Assembly: GCA_036250195.1 (NCBI GenBank)
Contig: JAVHZZ010000001.1
Span: 394,130,283-394,194,282, forward strand
Source: Mixophyes australis
Lineage: Eukaryota > Chordata > Amphibia > Anura > Limnodynastidae
Length of the DNA: 64,000 bases
Direction of reading: 5' to 3'
Below, piece by piece: positions 1 to 13,800 of the stretch. The notes below the pieces were generated by a model. The model searched no databases. It was not told the origin of the DNA and saw only the letters and a list, made by a program, of their open reading frames with translations. Within the stretch, counting starts at the first letter, position 1. The number at the start of each line of letters is the position of its first letter. The translations under genes were made by a program, and so were the position numbers.

Positions 1-869
1 GGAGTCTGAATGGGCGTCTCACCTCTGTGTCAGACATTCAAAGAGGCTTTCACATGACCTGTACACACGCTCTCTGTGCCCTTGTTGTTGTTGTTGTTGC
101 TGCTGTTGGTGAAGGAAGTGCCGTCTGGAAGTAAAATCAAGACCAAGAGAAATGTATATATCAGAAAAAGGGGGAAAACCCCCAAAACATTTTTGTCTAA
201 AACATTTTCAACATTACTTATAAATAATGCAGGATAAATTAAAAACAAACATTACAAAATTGTCATATTTAATCTTGTGTAATGTTAGCGAACAAAATGC
301 GAAAAAAAAATGACATACTAAAACATACATTTGCAAAAGAAGTATTAAATAAGGTTTGCATTTCAATTATAATTAAAAAATGTGTGTTTAATAACATTTC
401 AGTGGACCAAATGCAGCAACAACCTTTGATAAAAATGAAAATCCAAGATATGATGGATATCATATTCTTTGGGCCTCATGTAGAGTTGGATGTAAGTCTT
501 TTTCTTGCAAAAGTTTGCATTTCCGTACATATCAGTGGTGGAAGTGGGCTGGTATATGGTGATATGTCATACTTCACTTCTCCTACTGCCTTCATTGTAA
601 CGCTATCAAATCCCATTCACTTACATTCCCATTACATTTTTCATACCTATTCTCAATTGTCGTACCGCAACCTCTAAATTCCCACTTTGACCACTAGCAT
701 GCAGTATTCAGATTCGGCCACATCTTACACTTACGACTCATGCTTAGAGAGGAGAAACAGGAGATGTGAGTGGCAGGCAAACACTGACTGACTAAAGTGA
801 TCTCGCATTTATGTAATTGTGACTAAATCAGAGGTAGAAACTCAGGGTGGTTACCACCCAAAAGTGATT
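1..869. other. Unassigned sequence
   Basis: AT-rich DNA. A short GTT/GCT trinucleotide run lies at about 83-108. The open frame at 282-677 (131 codons) has no domain or family I recognise and no compositional sign of coding, so I treat it as chance. No gene or RNA is supported. Confidence 0.5.
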
Positions 870-1115
870 GTGGCAACTCACAGCACTGTGAGCATGGGCT
901 CGATTATGACACGGGTCCTATCTTTGTGGCATCGGTATGTTCTCTCCATGTTTGTGAAGGTTTCTTCTGGGTGTTCGTGGGTGTTCCTTCCACAGTCTAA
1001 AATCAATTGTTCTGTCAATAATGGACCCTAATGTGTATGTTGTGAATTTAGACAGTAAGCGCCAATGGGGCAGGGACTGATGTGAATGATTCAATATTTT
1101 CTGGAAAAATGTTGC
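870..1115 (+). repeat. Diverged SINE fragment (V-SINE-like core and tail)
   Basis: The order of words matches the better-preserved SINE at 39456-39797: a 'TGTTCTCTCC.TGTTTGTG' core, 'TTCCTTCCACAGTCTAAAA', a 'GGACCCTAATGTG' segment, then 'GAATTTAGACAGTAAGCGCC' and 'AATGGGGCAGGGACTGATG'. The tRNA-like head is badly worn and the 3' tail is lost. This is a decayed, non-functional copy. Confidence 0.55.
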
Positions 1116-4023
1116 TTAATATGTAGGCACTAAACACATAAACAGCATAAAATAAATACATAATAAAACTTTTTCAAAAATGTTACTTTCTAAATAAAAA
1201 AGATAGCAGTTACAGTGCAGTCAATGTTTTAGTTCCAGATTGTTTTGATCATTAACCCGTTACTGTGTAACTTATCTGATCTTTAATGAATTTTTCATAG
1301 GGTGGGAGGGATGCCACCATTTGTCTACTGCTATCAGATGGCTAAAACCTATGGAGTATTGTACTCAAAAACCCTAGATGTCTTTCTAGTCTTCACAGTT
1401 TTATACATAAGAAAACTGAGCCAATACATATTTTACTGTGCATCCAACCATATATATTTGTTCTTAATTAATGAAGACTAATATTAACCTCTGATAAACG
1501 TATCCTAAATCCAAAATCAATGATGTGTTCTGTATTCCAAGCAGTCATGGAAGTAATGTTATTACTTTAGTGCAACAATTACCTTAAGTCTTTTAATTTT
1601 TGGCAGTAACAAATTGGGCTGGCAGCATGAATTAAGTCCCAGAATTTATGAACTGGTTATAATTATTTCCTGTTTGTTTTTCACACCATCAGTCAGATTT
1701 GTTCAAATAAAATGTCTACTGTTAATTGGCAAAGTCCTGTTGCCCGGCATTATCAGCTAATTAAATGTTCTTATGTTCATTCTGAAATGGTAAGAAATAA
1801 ACAGATATGGGACTCTACCTAAAAGTGATCCTTTATCACAAGACATATTTAACTTTCCTGCTATAAAGATGCTACCGGTTTTCCATTGAATATATTGAAA
1901 AGTTGCCAACAATTGAATATAATTAGTGAGCACACTACCTTGATTGAACTATAATTCCCATTATGATATGTTCACAGAGTATGGTTTCAATGTTGTTTTC
2001 TTATTTTACAAATGCATCCATTATAAATATTAACATATAAAGAATAAGGATATATGATGAGAAATGTGTGTTATATTCAGACATATTGTAATGCAGCAAC
2101 ATCCAACTAGAGGCCTGTCCAGGTTTGCTGACCGCTTCTGCCTCACTCTCCCCTGACAGGTATAATTGGTTTTATTAATTGAAACCATTGTTGCAAAAAT
2201 ACAAGCCGGAGAGTTCAACGAGACACAGCTGCAGTTTCTCTGTTTGAAATCATGGTGGTTCCATTGGGTGAAACCACCTGTTATATTATTAGATGGAAAC
2301 CCCGCAATTTTATTAGATGATACTACAGAGCTTCACCTCCATTGAATCTCCCCATTTACATCCATCACTGACAGGCAGAGAGACGGGAAATCCAAGGAAG
2401 AGTGAAAAGATTGAGGCAAGGAAATGACTGGGCCTGCTCCCTGTTGATTAATATTAGTGATAAGGCTAGCCTGCTCATCACCTATAGCAGCCCCCTTTCC
2501 CTTAAGGCAAGTTGATATTGTCAGTACTCAGTTGCCACCAAGACTTAAACATGTGTCAGAGGTATTTGTCGACAATGGATACAAGGTACCTGAACTATGA
2601 AACTACAGAGTGAAAACAGTATCCAAGTTTCATAGACACAGAAGGCAAGATGAATGTTCAAGCCAGGTATAGCAGCAGCCAGACACAGCACAAAATCAGT
2701 ATTTAAAAGTAAGGTCAGCAACAATTAGGCAGGGAAAGTGACAAGACAGCATCCATGTATCAATGTATGCTGATAACAGGCAAATTCAGGACTCGGGCAG
2801 GGACAAAACACTAGAAGGACCACAAGTAAAGGGTACTATTACCTATCGTGGGCACTGCACAGTATGTGTCCTGGACTTATAAGTACTTAATATCTATTTA
2901 TTACATGACCACACCAACATTGGAGTATCCGACTACAGCGTGCACAGCAAGGATGGCACATGCCAATTGCTTGCACTTAGCTACCATCCAATGATTTCAT
3001 GCATTTAGAGTGGTGCGGTATGACAGTGCCCTCTACCTAGGGAGGGGCCTCAGTACCCCACCACACAATTTTTTAGGGTTGCTAGAATGGAGTTTTTCTT
3101 AAAATGACAGCTATACTAAAGATTCTGAATTGGTATGTAAGAACATTCTTCCAGATCATATCTGTAAGGCCTCAAACTGCTGCTAGAATCTGCAGGTCGA
3201 CTGACTAGGTTATCATGTGGTTGGGCAGCACCTTCCACTAGCCTGTGCTCAGCTCATTATGACTGATGTTCAGCTGTTCCACTTTTTATGGCTCCAACTT
3301 CTGACAAATTTAAGACATCTCTCCACTTTCTCTTTGTCAGATTATTGTGCGTCTGCCTGTAATCTAAACAAGAAATAAACCCTCAATCTGTATATCCCAT
3401 ATTATATATGATACTAGCTGCATGGCAATATAAATGCCCTATAGCTATATTAAACAAAAAGACAATTGTTGTCAGCACCTTAGAGATCTTTTCAAATTCC
3501 CACCGTAAAGCTACAGATGTTTACATTCTTCCATTGGTAATTTATGGAGAAGGTACCTGATTTCTTTGTTGATTGTCCTTGGGCCTATCTAAACACTGAC
3601 TTTTCCAGCCTCTTTTTGCAAGTGTGGGCAAAGTGTTCATTCCATAATGAAGACAGAGGTCTAGAGATTGCCTACAATTCTCTGGTGATAATTTAGAAAA
3701 ATCCTATATGCATAGGTTCCTCCAAACCAGCAGACGATAGTGAGCTGGGCATACATTGTGGCAAGATCAGAGGGTGAAGTTGACAATTGCTCTTGCTGAT
3801 GAAATGATCAATTTTAATAGTCAAATTCATACAGTGGTCAAAGTTGAATAATTATATGAAGTCATTTTAAATTAATAAATGTTAGCTATTATAGACCGGC
3901 GCACGGATGTTAAATATGTAATCACGTAACAAAACACCACAAATATACTTACATTCACACGTACATTTATAAATAGTTCACTTTTAATAAAGTTCCAACT
4001 CACATCATTTTATTATTAATACT
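1116..4023. other. No recognisable gene
   Basis: About 2.9 kb of AT-rich DNA. I see no long open frame, RNA gene or clear terminal-repeat element on either strand. Older unrecognised repeats may be present. Confidence 0.45.
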
Positions 4024-4170
4024 TCATCATCATCATCATCATTTATTTATATAGCACCAGCAAATTCAGTAGCGCTTTACAATTGGGAACAAACATTGAT
4101 AAGACAATACTGGGTAATACATACAGACAGAGAGGTAAGAGAACCCTGCTCGAAAGCTTACAATCTATAC
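4024..4170 (-). repeat. L2 LINE 3'-end fragment
   Basis: Read on the minus strand this is a typical 3' end of an L2-type LINE: 'GATTGTAAGCTTTCGAGCAGGG', then 'CCCAATTGTAAAGCGCTAC', then 'GCTATATAAATAAATGATG' running into a (GAT)n tail. The same order closes the L2 at 30735-30885. Only the 3' untranslated part is left, as expected from 5' truncation during target-primed reverse transcription. Confidence 0.75.
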
Positions 4171-5802
4171 TTAAAGGTTATTTATACAAAGATAACTTTA
4201 CATTAAAAGTATTATATTTCTAAGTAATGTATAGTGTTTGGTCTTATATTAATCCACCTTTTACCAGCAGGAATCAGGTGCCATTGGAGAAACAAGCACA
4301 CAGAGCGATCGCTAGTTATGGACCTTTGGAGAGGAATCCTTTGAACTGACCTATGATCTGCATTGTACTGGACTATCTTACACCCTGAACCAATGAAGAA
4401 AGAGCTTAGTTTATCTTTGAGTACATTGTGACATCATCGCTGTTTTTTGTTAACTCAAATTGCATAAAAAGCCACTGGACACTATCATTCAATCTGTTTG
4501 CCAACACAGACTTCAGCTTTGATGATTGTGCCTGGATCAGGGATACGCTGTGTAATGCATCAGTTATACTTTCCTATATTTTATTATGCTTTCTTATACT
4601 TTATCATAGTTTGCTGTAATTCTGCTATATTTTGCTATTAAATATCTTTGTGCGTTGGAACCACATTAATCGCATTGGACAATCTTTATTGGTGAGATAG
4701 TAATGGACATAACGCAGGTGTCATTCTGACAAGCCAGAGTGAAATTCATATTTCAAGGCAGCATAATTCCATTCAGTATTTACTGACCACAAACAAAATT
4801 CTGAGTAGTATTATTTTGCTTGTCTACAACTCTATTGTGGAAATAACAATTTGCCGGATTTGCAAAAATAAGCTGGAAAACACCAGTGCCTAGGTGGCCC
4901 AAGAAGATTGAACTAAGCAATGAGATACCTTTTCAAATTAGGGTTTATAGTTTCACAGAACAACCTCATCAGAAGTGTGGTGGTCCGGATCATCATTAAG
5001 TTCCAGTTGTGATTTTCTCTTAGATTATTTTGGTGGGGAACTTTATTTTAAGTAACTGATATGATACAGTATTTGCATTTAGAGTGATATCTACTTATAG
5101 CCAATTACACAGTTAATGCTGCAATAATTGGAATAAACAAAGTTGTATTTGATCAACAGCATTACTGTTCACAGGCAGGGGCATGCTGGGCTGGGGGGCA
5201 GGGGGGCTTCTGCATTTTTTTCCTTTTAAATAGGCTGCTGAGTAAAGTCTTGAACCCAGGTTGAAATTTGTCAGCCCTCCACTGCTCACAGGCTAGGGGT
5301 TACATGCTACAGCTAAGTAGTGTGATTGATTCCTAATTAATGTATAGGCTCCAATCTCAACATTTCTATTGATTTAGATTTTTTGTAAATAACCAATGAA
5401 ATATGAGATTCATTGACAACTGTAACATCATTCTGAGGAAAATACCAGAAACAGTTACCTACCTGTCTGGTACTACCAATGTAAGTCTCCTGGTTTGAAG
5501 CTGTGTCTCACTGTATCACAGTGACTGAGGTGAAGTTAGGTGATCACTGTTTCATTTTTTATTTGAAGATCATAAAGCCTTTTAGCCAAGCTGAGGTTCC
5601 TCTGATCATTCTTCCTCCTATGTCTCTATGCTCTCTTTTTAAATAAGCAGAGGTGAAAGTGTAGTGGACAGGAAGAAAAGATGAGAGGAATGACAACTGC
5701 TGCTGCCTCTTCTCCCAAAGTCCGAATCTGGTCAGGAAAGTGGAATGACAGGAGCTGTATCACATATAGTATACAGAGGCATTTAAAACTACTTTGGCAT
5801 AT
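4171..5802. other. No recognisable gene
   Basis: No supported coding region. A GCATAAAAAGCC stretch near 4463 resembles a TATA box, and about 4250-4700 has the texture of an old LTR, but I found no terminal repeats or target duplications. G-rich tract GCTGGGGGGCAGGGGGGC at about 5190-5207. Confidence 0.4.
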
Positions 5803-6078
5803 TGGCAGCATGTTGGCTCGGTGATTAGCATTGCTGCCTCACACTGCTGGGGTCATAGGTTTGAGTCCAAGGACCTATCTGTTTGTGTGTTATTCGTGAG
5901 TTTGTGTGAATTTCCTCCCACAGTACAAAGACATAGTGGTAGGTTAATTGTCTTCAGAACAAAACAGACCCTAGTGTGAGTATTTGTGGTAGCGAATTTA
6001 GACTGTAAACTCCAATGGAGAAGGGACACATGTGAATGATTACATAGGACAGTAACTGAGCACGCCCAAGATGACTGC
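5803..6078 (+). repeat. Diverged tRNA-derived SINE (V-SINE-like)
   Basis: The tRNA-like head includes an A-box-like GGCTCGGTGATTAGC and a B-box-like GGTTTGAGTCC. A degraded conserved core follows (GTGTGAATTTCCTCCCACAG, then ACAAAGACATAGTGGTAGG) and the tail unit GAATTTAGACTGTAAACTCC. It is the same family as 870-1115 and 39456-39797. It is not a functional tRNA gene: no cloverleaf survives past the B box. Confidence 0.65.
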
Positions 6079-6485
6079 CTCATCCTTTTGGCTTTCTGGA
6101 TGCAGGTAAGACTATTTGCAGGTATGCTAGCTCTGTGGTGATGTGTAAAGCTGTACTGAGGCATTTCAATGGACAATAGCATTTTACAGACATGTTATTT
6201 ATTTTAGCGAACCATACTCACCAAGATTCTCATTTTCAGCTACAAGTCCCTTTTTTGGCGTAAAATACATATTTTCATACTGCACATGCTCACAAAAATG
6301 CATATGTGTGTGTTAAGAATATTGCATATCCCTGACTTGCCCCTCTTTACTCCTAGAGATGTGGAACAGAGGAGGGAATGGGCGTGCAAGCTGAGGAGAC
6401 TACAGTAAGGTCATGTCCATGTAATTGCTATATAGTTAGAGGTAGACACAGCCGCAGATATGCCTGTCAGGAGACGTATCCGTTG
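6079..6485. other. No recognisable gene
   Basis: Short spacer between a SINE and the hAT element. Nothing recognisable on either strand. Confidence 0.4.
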
Positions 6486-6888
6486 GGGGTGCGCAGGGCC
6501 GGAATAAGGGAATGGAGGCCCCTGGGCTAAAAGGGCCTCCATTCCCCAATGAGGGCCCCCCCCCGTGATCCGAGCCACCCCCCTGTGAGCCGAGCCGCCC
6601 CAAAGGCACTTACCTCCTTCCCCTGGCATTGCAGTCCTTCCCCGGCGTGCTGTACGCTCTTTACTGAGGAGATCTCGTGAGAGTGAGACTCACAAGATAA
6701 CCTCAGTAAGGAGACTACAGCGCACCGGGGAAGGACCGCAGTGAAAGTGCTCAGCAGCAATGATCGCGCCAGGGGCGCCCCCGACCGATCAATACTGCTG
6801 CTGAGCACTTTCAAGGGACCCCTGGATGCCCGAGGCCCCTGGGCTGTAGCCCAGTTAGCCCTAGGGTTAATCCGGCCCTGGGGGTGCG
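6486..6888. mobile_element. Non-autonomous hAT element with perfect 8-bp TSD
   Basis: The element spans 6494-6880 (387 bp). It starts CAGGGCCGGAATAAGGG and ends, read inward, CAGGGCCGGATTAACCC. It is flanked by identical 8-bp target duplications GGGGTGCG at 6486-6493 and 6881-6888. Eight-base duplications and CAG...CTG ends are typical of the hAT superfamily. An inner inverted repeat (about 6634-6735, arms beginning TCCTTCCCCGG) can fold back. No transposase frame is present, so it would need a transposase in trans. The perfect TSD suggests a fairly young insertion. Confidence 0.88.
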
Positions 6889-8496
6889 CTACCCGTAGCC
6901 CAAAGATCCTTTTGGTTTTTACACTGCAAAAGTCTGTACTGATGATCATCATAATCAGAATGAACTTTGCAGTATAATTTTTTTTTAAAATACATAAATA
7001 CATTTAAATAAAGTGGGCTCGCCATGTGCCACGTATACAGTAGTTGCAAACAAAGAAAATTAAACCATGTATTAAACACATTTATGTGAAGTACCAACTC
7101 TTCAAAGACTTCCAAGATAAACGTATTATTGAACTGTAATACAATGTAATTGGTCTATGATAGTGGATTCATTGATTGAGCCACAACTCAGAAAGCATCA
7201 TGAGAAACATGTTTATCCTGTGTACTACAGTTGAATATACGCTGTTGTTCCCAACTAGGTCCATCAGTCCTTCATTACAAAGCAATTTATAGATCAATAT
7301 TTTAGCATGATCTCCTTGGCAGACAATGCACTTTAACTAGTATAATGATGAATGACTATTGGAGTTCACAGTTGGAGAATGTTCAGCCACTGTGTATTCA
7401 CTGAGATTGATCCATTTGCTGTTCTTGGGAGTTGGCCCAGCAGTGCTTGAGGTGTGGGCCCTCTCTAAGAAAGCAGAGTGCCCTTAGACTGGCCCTACTC
7501 TCGTTTCTTTATATGTTTACATGTTCACATGTTTATGTGTATAAATGTTTACCAAGTATCTGTTTGTGTTTCTTAATGTTAGCAATTTGCCCATTATATC
7601 TGTAATGGTATGTAATGGTATAATGACATTACCAACATAGGTAATTGTAATTTTGAATTACAGTACATTTGACAGATGTATATAGACCATTTCAATCTAT
7701 TTGAGGTAAGCACAGAATTTTGACAGTGCAAATTCCAAGTTGGCCTTTCCCTCTACAAATTTGCGATATAATATATACAGCAAGCACTATAGATGTTTGT
7801 AGCTGTGGAAAAGAATACAATTTGCATTGTACTGCAGAATCGGGTAAGTCGTTGTCGGTGTAGTGGTAGTCGCGTTAGTTAATTTTCTTCTATATTTGAA
7901 ACAGCAAGACTGGCATAAAGGGAGAATTCTCACTGTGCTTGCCTGTGCAGGGGTATAATTTGGCAATACCTTGCTACATTATATTTAATAATAATAGTTG
8001 TGTATTTAAAGTAATGTTGCACAGTTCAAGCATTTAGTTTGATAATAAGCTAGGGAACTGTAGTGTACCAGTCAACAGTGACATTATGTGTGGTTACAAA
8101 TTTTTAGGTTTTTTCCTTTTTTTTTCATTTAACTGAGCAGTAAGCAGTGCACCAACATTCTGCTTATGACCTTTATGTGTCATTTCAACATTCTAGTAGT
8201 GAAAGTGCTATGTTGCTGCAATATACGCTGCTGTTGCACAGCAATCTGTAGCATGGTGAAGTATTCATTGCCTAGCACGTTAAAATTACCCATTAATAGT
8301 GGAATCCTAGATGTGTACTGATTTGGCTAAAAACGCCATGTCATTTATATAACAATATTACATATATTAATAGTGAAGAAACCCCCCTGCACTAGAAGAC
8401 TATTGGTCTAAAATGAGCCAAAAAGATAATCTAATACATCAATTACAATATTTATTTCTAATGTATCTGGGTGATCTCTAAGCAGTATCTTATAAC
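6889..8496. other. No recognisable gene
   Basis: About 1.6 kb of AT-rich DNA. I see no gene, RNA or bounded mobile element. Confidence 0.45.
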
Positions 8497-8590
8497 TTAA
8501 AATAATAAAGAAGAGAAAAGTACTACTCTCTAAGAGGCACTTCTTGGTGTCTTGCAGACAGTAGAACTTTTCTCTTCTTTGTTATTTTAA
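8497..8590. repeat. Small palindromic element
   Basis: Inverted repeat with arms of about 28 bases: TTAAAATAATAAAGAAGAGA at the left, and nearly its reverse complement at the right ending TTCTCTTCTTTGTTATTTTAA. The arms flank a roughly 40-base loop. It may be a MITE or simply a snap-back; no clear target duplication was found. Confidence 0.5.
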
Positions 8591-8752
8591 AATTGCTGTG
8601 TGTCAGATGCCTAGGCAACACAGAAATTTCCCTCTCTCAGACTAATAAGCATTTTTCTAGGACTATTATCAACAACCCAGGCATATTAAGATTTTCTTAC
8701 ATTTTCATTTGTATTTTGTCTAATAGAAATATTTAGAGTAAAATAAAGTTAC

Positions 8753-10838
8753 TGTCACGGGCACTAGGAGTCTTTACCCAGGGATCACCAGGTGGTAGGC
8801 TTACCAGAGCAATGTAGATGGTAATAGGGTACTCTGGTAGCTGGGTGATCACGGAACAGGAAATGGTAGCTGGTGAGATGCTCAGGAAAGTCTATGACTA
8901 GCAGCACTGGTAGTATGGAGGTAATAATACACGAGGAACTGTATGGACAAGGGCACGTGAAGGTAGTCAGTGGTCTGCGATAGCAAGTTGTACCACTGCT
9001 ATAGTGAGGAGGAATGTCCAACAGAGACAAGGAGGTGATGAGAGTCAGCGGTCTGCGGATAGCAAGTTGTACCGCTGTCTGAGTGAAGGAATGGAATCCA
9101 AGTGGAGGTATCCGGGTAGTCAGTGGTTTGCGGTAGCAAGTTGTACCACTGCTATGTGAGAGGATACTGGAACAGGTGATACAGGAAACAGGGATCAGTG
9201 GTCTGTCATGAGCAAGTTGTACCACTGAATATATATGTGAGGAGGTGCACGGGGAGAGACTGCAACACAGGATATACACAGGCACCTTATACACGATCCA
9301 CAGTAATATGCACAATATATATATATATAAATGACTGAGCAGGTCTGCAAATCTAGAAAGTAACTTGAAGTAGTCCAGCACAAGATAACACAGTCAATGA
9401 TGGCAAAAGACTCAGCGGATAGCAGACTCCAGAGAGAACCAAACACAGTCCAGCAAGATATGCAATACACCAGCACAGTCAATGAGAAGTATGCATACCG
9501 TGGTTCAGAAGCAGGCAGTCAGATAGGAGTGCAGCGATACCTGAACGGCAGGAGGCCGACTGGATGAGAAGTCCCTGGATGGATGAGGCAGCGGTCTAGT
9601 AGGTGCAGCGCACAGGTAAGTAGACCAACAGGGACACGAATCCACAGGAATCAGTAACACGTGGAACTGGACTCATAGAGGACCCAGGAGAATGGAGATG
9701 ATCCAGCAGAGGAGTAGTTGTTGAGATACGAATCCAATGCTGACAGGAGGGTAGAGACCAGCGGGACACGTGAAGGCGTGGAGAGCGGATCAGCAGGAGA
9801 TGGACGATAGCGCTGACAGCAGCAGCAGGACTCTGCGCCCACGGAGGTAACCAGGGGCAACCAACAGGACCCACAGTGATGGAACACGGGATGGCAGAGT
9901 AGACCAGGAGCTGTAGATTCAGAAGTGTAGCGGATGGCAACGTGAGCAGTAGACTGGAAACACAGGAGAGCTGAGATGAGGCGGCAATGCACAGGGGCAG
10001 CGGATAGGAATCAGCTAACAGTCACGATGATGAACACAGGCGAGTTGCAAGCTGGAGACTGTAGTGCACGGAGGCAGCGGATAGGAATCAGCTAACAGTC
10101 ACGATGATGAACACAGGCGAGTTGCAAGCTGGAGACTGTAGTGCACGGAGGCAGCGGATAGGAATCAGCTAACAGTCACGATGATGAACACAGGCGAGTT
10201 GCAAGCTGGAGACTGTAGTGCACGGAGGCAGCGGATAGGAATCAGCTCAGGAACTTGATGATGATCAGGTGAGTGGATGTGAAGTGAAGGCTGGAGTGCA
10301 CGGAGGCAGCAGATAGGAATCAGCAAACAGCCACAATGATAATAATAACGTTGAAGTGATTTAGAAGACTGTAGTGCACGGAGGCAGCGGATAGGAATCA
10401 GCAAACAGTCACGATGATGTATAATAGCGGTGAAGTGGTTTAGAAGACTGTAGGGCACGGAGGCAGCGGATAGGAATCAGCAAACAGTCACGATGATACA
10501 GTTGATGGTAGAAGTGGTATGGGAACCACAGTAGTAGAAGTGGTTTGGAAACCACAGAGATAGAAGTGGTTTGGAAACCACAGGAATCAGCAGCGCTGAA
10601 TACACGAGGAATACAGGAACACCTTCAGAGACTCATGGGGAATGAGACTCCAAGATCAGGCAACGTGGTGTTGACCACAGGTGCTTAATATAGGGAGTGT
10701 TGCCTGATCTGCCAATTGAGTTAAAGGGACATACACTGAAGTATAGGAAAGGGCTGCGCATGCGCAGACCCTCAGGATGGCGGACGGCCACGGTTCCTAA
10801 ATGTCCGAGAAGAGGCACTCACGGTCCGGTGAGTGACA
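8753..10838 (-). repeat. 3' LTR of element 1
   Basis: In sense orientation the LTR runs from TGTCACTCACCGG to CCCGTGACA; the ends form the inverted repeat TGTCAC/GTGACA. It contains the last 67 bases of the pol frame, a TATA box, a tandem-repeat zone of the GCTGATTCCTATCCGCTGCC type (about 10018-10500) and four GTGGT...ACCAC hairpins (8968-9227). It is 2086 bp, the same length as the partner at 15095-17180. Confidence 0.95.
10018..10500 (-). repeat. Tandem repeat zone inside LTR
   Basis: Several copies of a roughly 76-base unit, read in sense as GACTGTTAGCTGATTCC followed by TATCCGCTGCCTCCGTGCAC and ACTACAGTC. The left copies are near-identical and the rest diverge. GACTGT and ACAGTC at the unit ends can pair, so each unit could fold as a long stem-loop in RNA. 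The same zone recurs in every LTR of the family. The open frames that cross it change between copies and are not credible proteins. Confidence 0.8.
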
Positions 10839-13800
10839 GTACCCCCCCTTTTAAAGGTGGGCACAGAACGCCTGGAACCGGGTTTGTCCGGATTTTTGGC
10901 ATAAAACTTCTTCAAAAGGGCAGGAGCATTAAGATCTTCAGCTTTGATCCAAGAGCGCTCCTCAGGACCAAAGCCCTTCCAATGAACGAGGAAATGAAGA
11001 CCTCCTCGCGAAATTTTTGCGTCTAGCACCTCAGTAATCTCGAAATCCTCCTCCTGATGGACTTGAACTGGCTGCGGAGCTGAGGGAGGAGTTGAGAAAC
11101 GGTTGATAATAAGAGGTTTGAGCAAGGATACGTGGAAGGCATTAGAAATCCGAAGATTCTTAGGAAGAAGAAGTTTCACACATACTGGATTGATTACTTG
11201 AATGATCCTATATGGACCAATAAAACGAGGGGCGAATTTCATGGATGGAACCTTCAAACGAATATTTTTGGTGGATAACCAGACACGATCTCCAATTTTT
11301 AGTGGGGGAATAGCCCGCCTCTTCTTATCTGCGAAAGATTTATATTTGATAGATGTCTTCTTTAAACAGGTTTTGACCTGAGACCAGATATTTTTAAAGG
11401 TCTGACAAACAGTTTCCACCGCAGGAACTTGGGTGGGCGGGAGGGCAGGAAATTCCGGAAAAGACGGATGGTGACCGTAAACCACAAAAAATGGAGTTTT
11501 GGATGATGACTCATGGTACATGTTGTTATGGGCGAATTCGGCCCAAGGAAGCAACTCTACCCAGTTGTCTTGATTGGCTGATGAAAACATTCTTATAAAA
11601 GTCTCAAGATCTTGATTGACACGTTCAGTTTGTCCGTTAGATTGCGGATGGTAAGAAGATGAGAGTGCTAATCGTATGCCCAAGGTTTTACAAAGGGCTC
11701 GCCAGAATCTGGAAACGAATTGTACTCCTCTATCAGACACAATCTCAGACGGACATCCATGGATACGGAAGATCTCTCTAATGAAATGTTCAGCCAGGAT
11801 AGACGAGGAAGGCAAACCAGGCAGAGGGATGAAATGAGCCATCTTCGAAAATCTGTCCACCACCACCCAAATAGTGTTATGATTCTTACTAGGTGGTAAA
11901 TCAGTAACGAAATCCATACTAATATGGGTCCATGGTTTGGACGGAATGGGTAGTGGTCGTAGCAACCCTGCTGGAGTTCTACGGGAGGATTTGAACTGAG
12001 AGCATAGTTCACAGGAAGCAATGAACTCTTTGACGTCTCTCCTCATTGAAGGCCACCAGTAACTTCGAGAGAGGATCTCAAAGGTCTTGTGTTCACCGGC
12101 GTGTCCAGAAAAACGAGAGGCATGGAACCACGAAAGGATTTTCCTCCTTAGAGTAGGAGGCACGAGGGTCTTCCCAAATGGTAGCGTTTTGGTGGATGAA
12201 GCAGCCAGTGAGATACATTTGGGATCTAGAATGGTATGATTGGTACCTTCTTCTATATCAGAGGACGTCACAAAGGCTCTAGATAAAGCATCAGCTTTTT
12301 TGTTCTTGGCAGCTGGTTTGAAGGTAATTATTAATTCAAAACGGGAAAAGAAAAGAGACCATCTTGCTTGACGAGGGTTCAAGCATTGGGCAGACTGGAG
12401 ATATGACAGGTTCTTATGATCCGTGAAGATCGTCACCGGATGGCGAGCTCCCTCCAATAAGTATCTCCATTCCTCTAATGCGGCTTTGATAGCCAGTAAT
12501 TCCTTGTCCCCGATGGTATAATTCTTCTCTGCGGGCAGGAGACCCCGAGAATAGAAGGCACAAGGATGGAACTTTTGCTGTTCCGAGCGTTGGGAGAGAA
12601 TAGCTCCTAAGCCCACATTAGAGGCATCTACTTCTAGAAAGAAGGGGAGTGTCACATCAGGCTGTCGAAGGATTGGAGCCGAAGAGAAGGACTCTTTTAG
12701 TGTTTGAAAGGCTTGAAGAGCCTCAGGTGACCATTGCTTAGGATTAGCCCCTTTTCGAGTCAGGGCCACAATAGGAGATGCAATGGAGGAAAAGTCTTGA
12801 ATGAAGCGTCTATAGTAATTGGCAAAACCTAAAAAACGCTGGATAGCACGAAGAGTAGTTGGCTGGGGCCAATGTAGTACAGCACTCACTTTGTCTGGAT
12901 CCATCTTCAGGCCAACTCCGGAAACTATATACCCCAAGAATGGAATCTGGGGTAATTCGAATGAACATTTTTCTAATTTACAGAACAATGAATTTTTCCG
13001 TAGTCTGGAGAGGACTTCTGCCACATGTAGGTGGTGAGAAGGCAGGTCCTGTGAAAAGATCAATATGTCGTCCAGGTAGACGACGACACATACATATAAT
13101 AAGTCCCGAAAGATCTCATTGATGAAGCCTTGAAAAACAGCGGGGGCATTACACAGCCCGAAAGGCATTACCAGATATTCGTAATGCCCGTCTCTGGTGT
13201 TAAACGCTGTCTTCCATTCGTCACCGGAACGGATTCTGATTAAATTGTAGGCACCACGAAGATCCAACTTAGTAAAGATACGGGCTCCCTTGATGCGATC
13301 GAATAGCTCAGTGATCAGCGGAATGGGATACCGATTCTTGATAGTAATGGCATTGAGTCCACGAAAATCTATGCAAGGGCGTAATGATCCATCCTTCTTT
13401 TTGACGAAGAAGAATCCAGCTCCAGCGGGAGAGGTGGAAGGTCGAATGAACCCACGCTGGAGGTTCTCCTGTATATACTCAGAAGTCGCCTGAGTCTCAG
13501 GTAACGAGAGTGGATAGACCCGGCCCCTGGGGGGAGTCTTGCCAGGAAGAAGGTCGATCGGACAATCCCAAGAACGATGAGGAGGAAGACGTTCAGACTG
13601 AGCTTTATCAAAAACGTCGGTAAATGAAGCATATTGAGGAGGGAGGCCCGATGAGGTAGATGAGATGGAAGATTGCTGTACTTTGAGAGGAATGACTTGG
13701 GAAAGGCAATGATGGTGACATTCAGACCCCCAAGACGTGACTTGAGGGGTGCGCCAGTCAATCTGGGGAGAGTGACACTGAAGCCATGGAAGGCCTAAGA

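Noticed and set aside
282..677. 131-codon open frame as a host gene
   Set aside because: No motif, no splice context, AT-rich composition like the surroundings.
11668..12021. Shadow frames inside pol (also 13369-13761, 48850-49242, 58472-58864, 63416-63835)
   Set aside because: They overlap intact pol in another frame and only repeat with it; nothing indicates separate expression.
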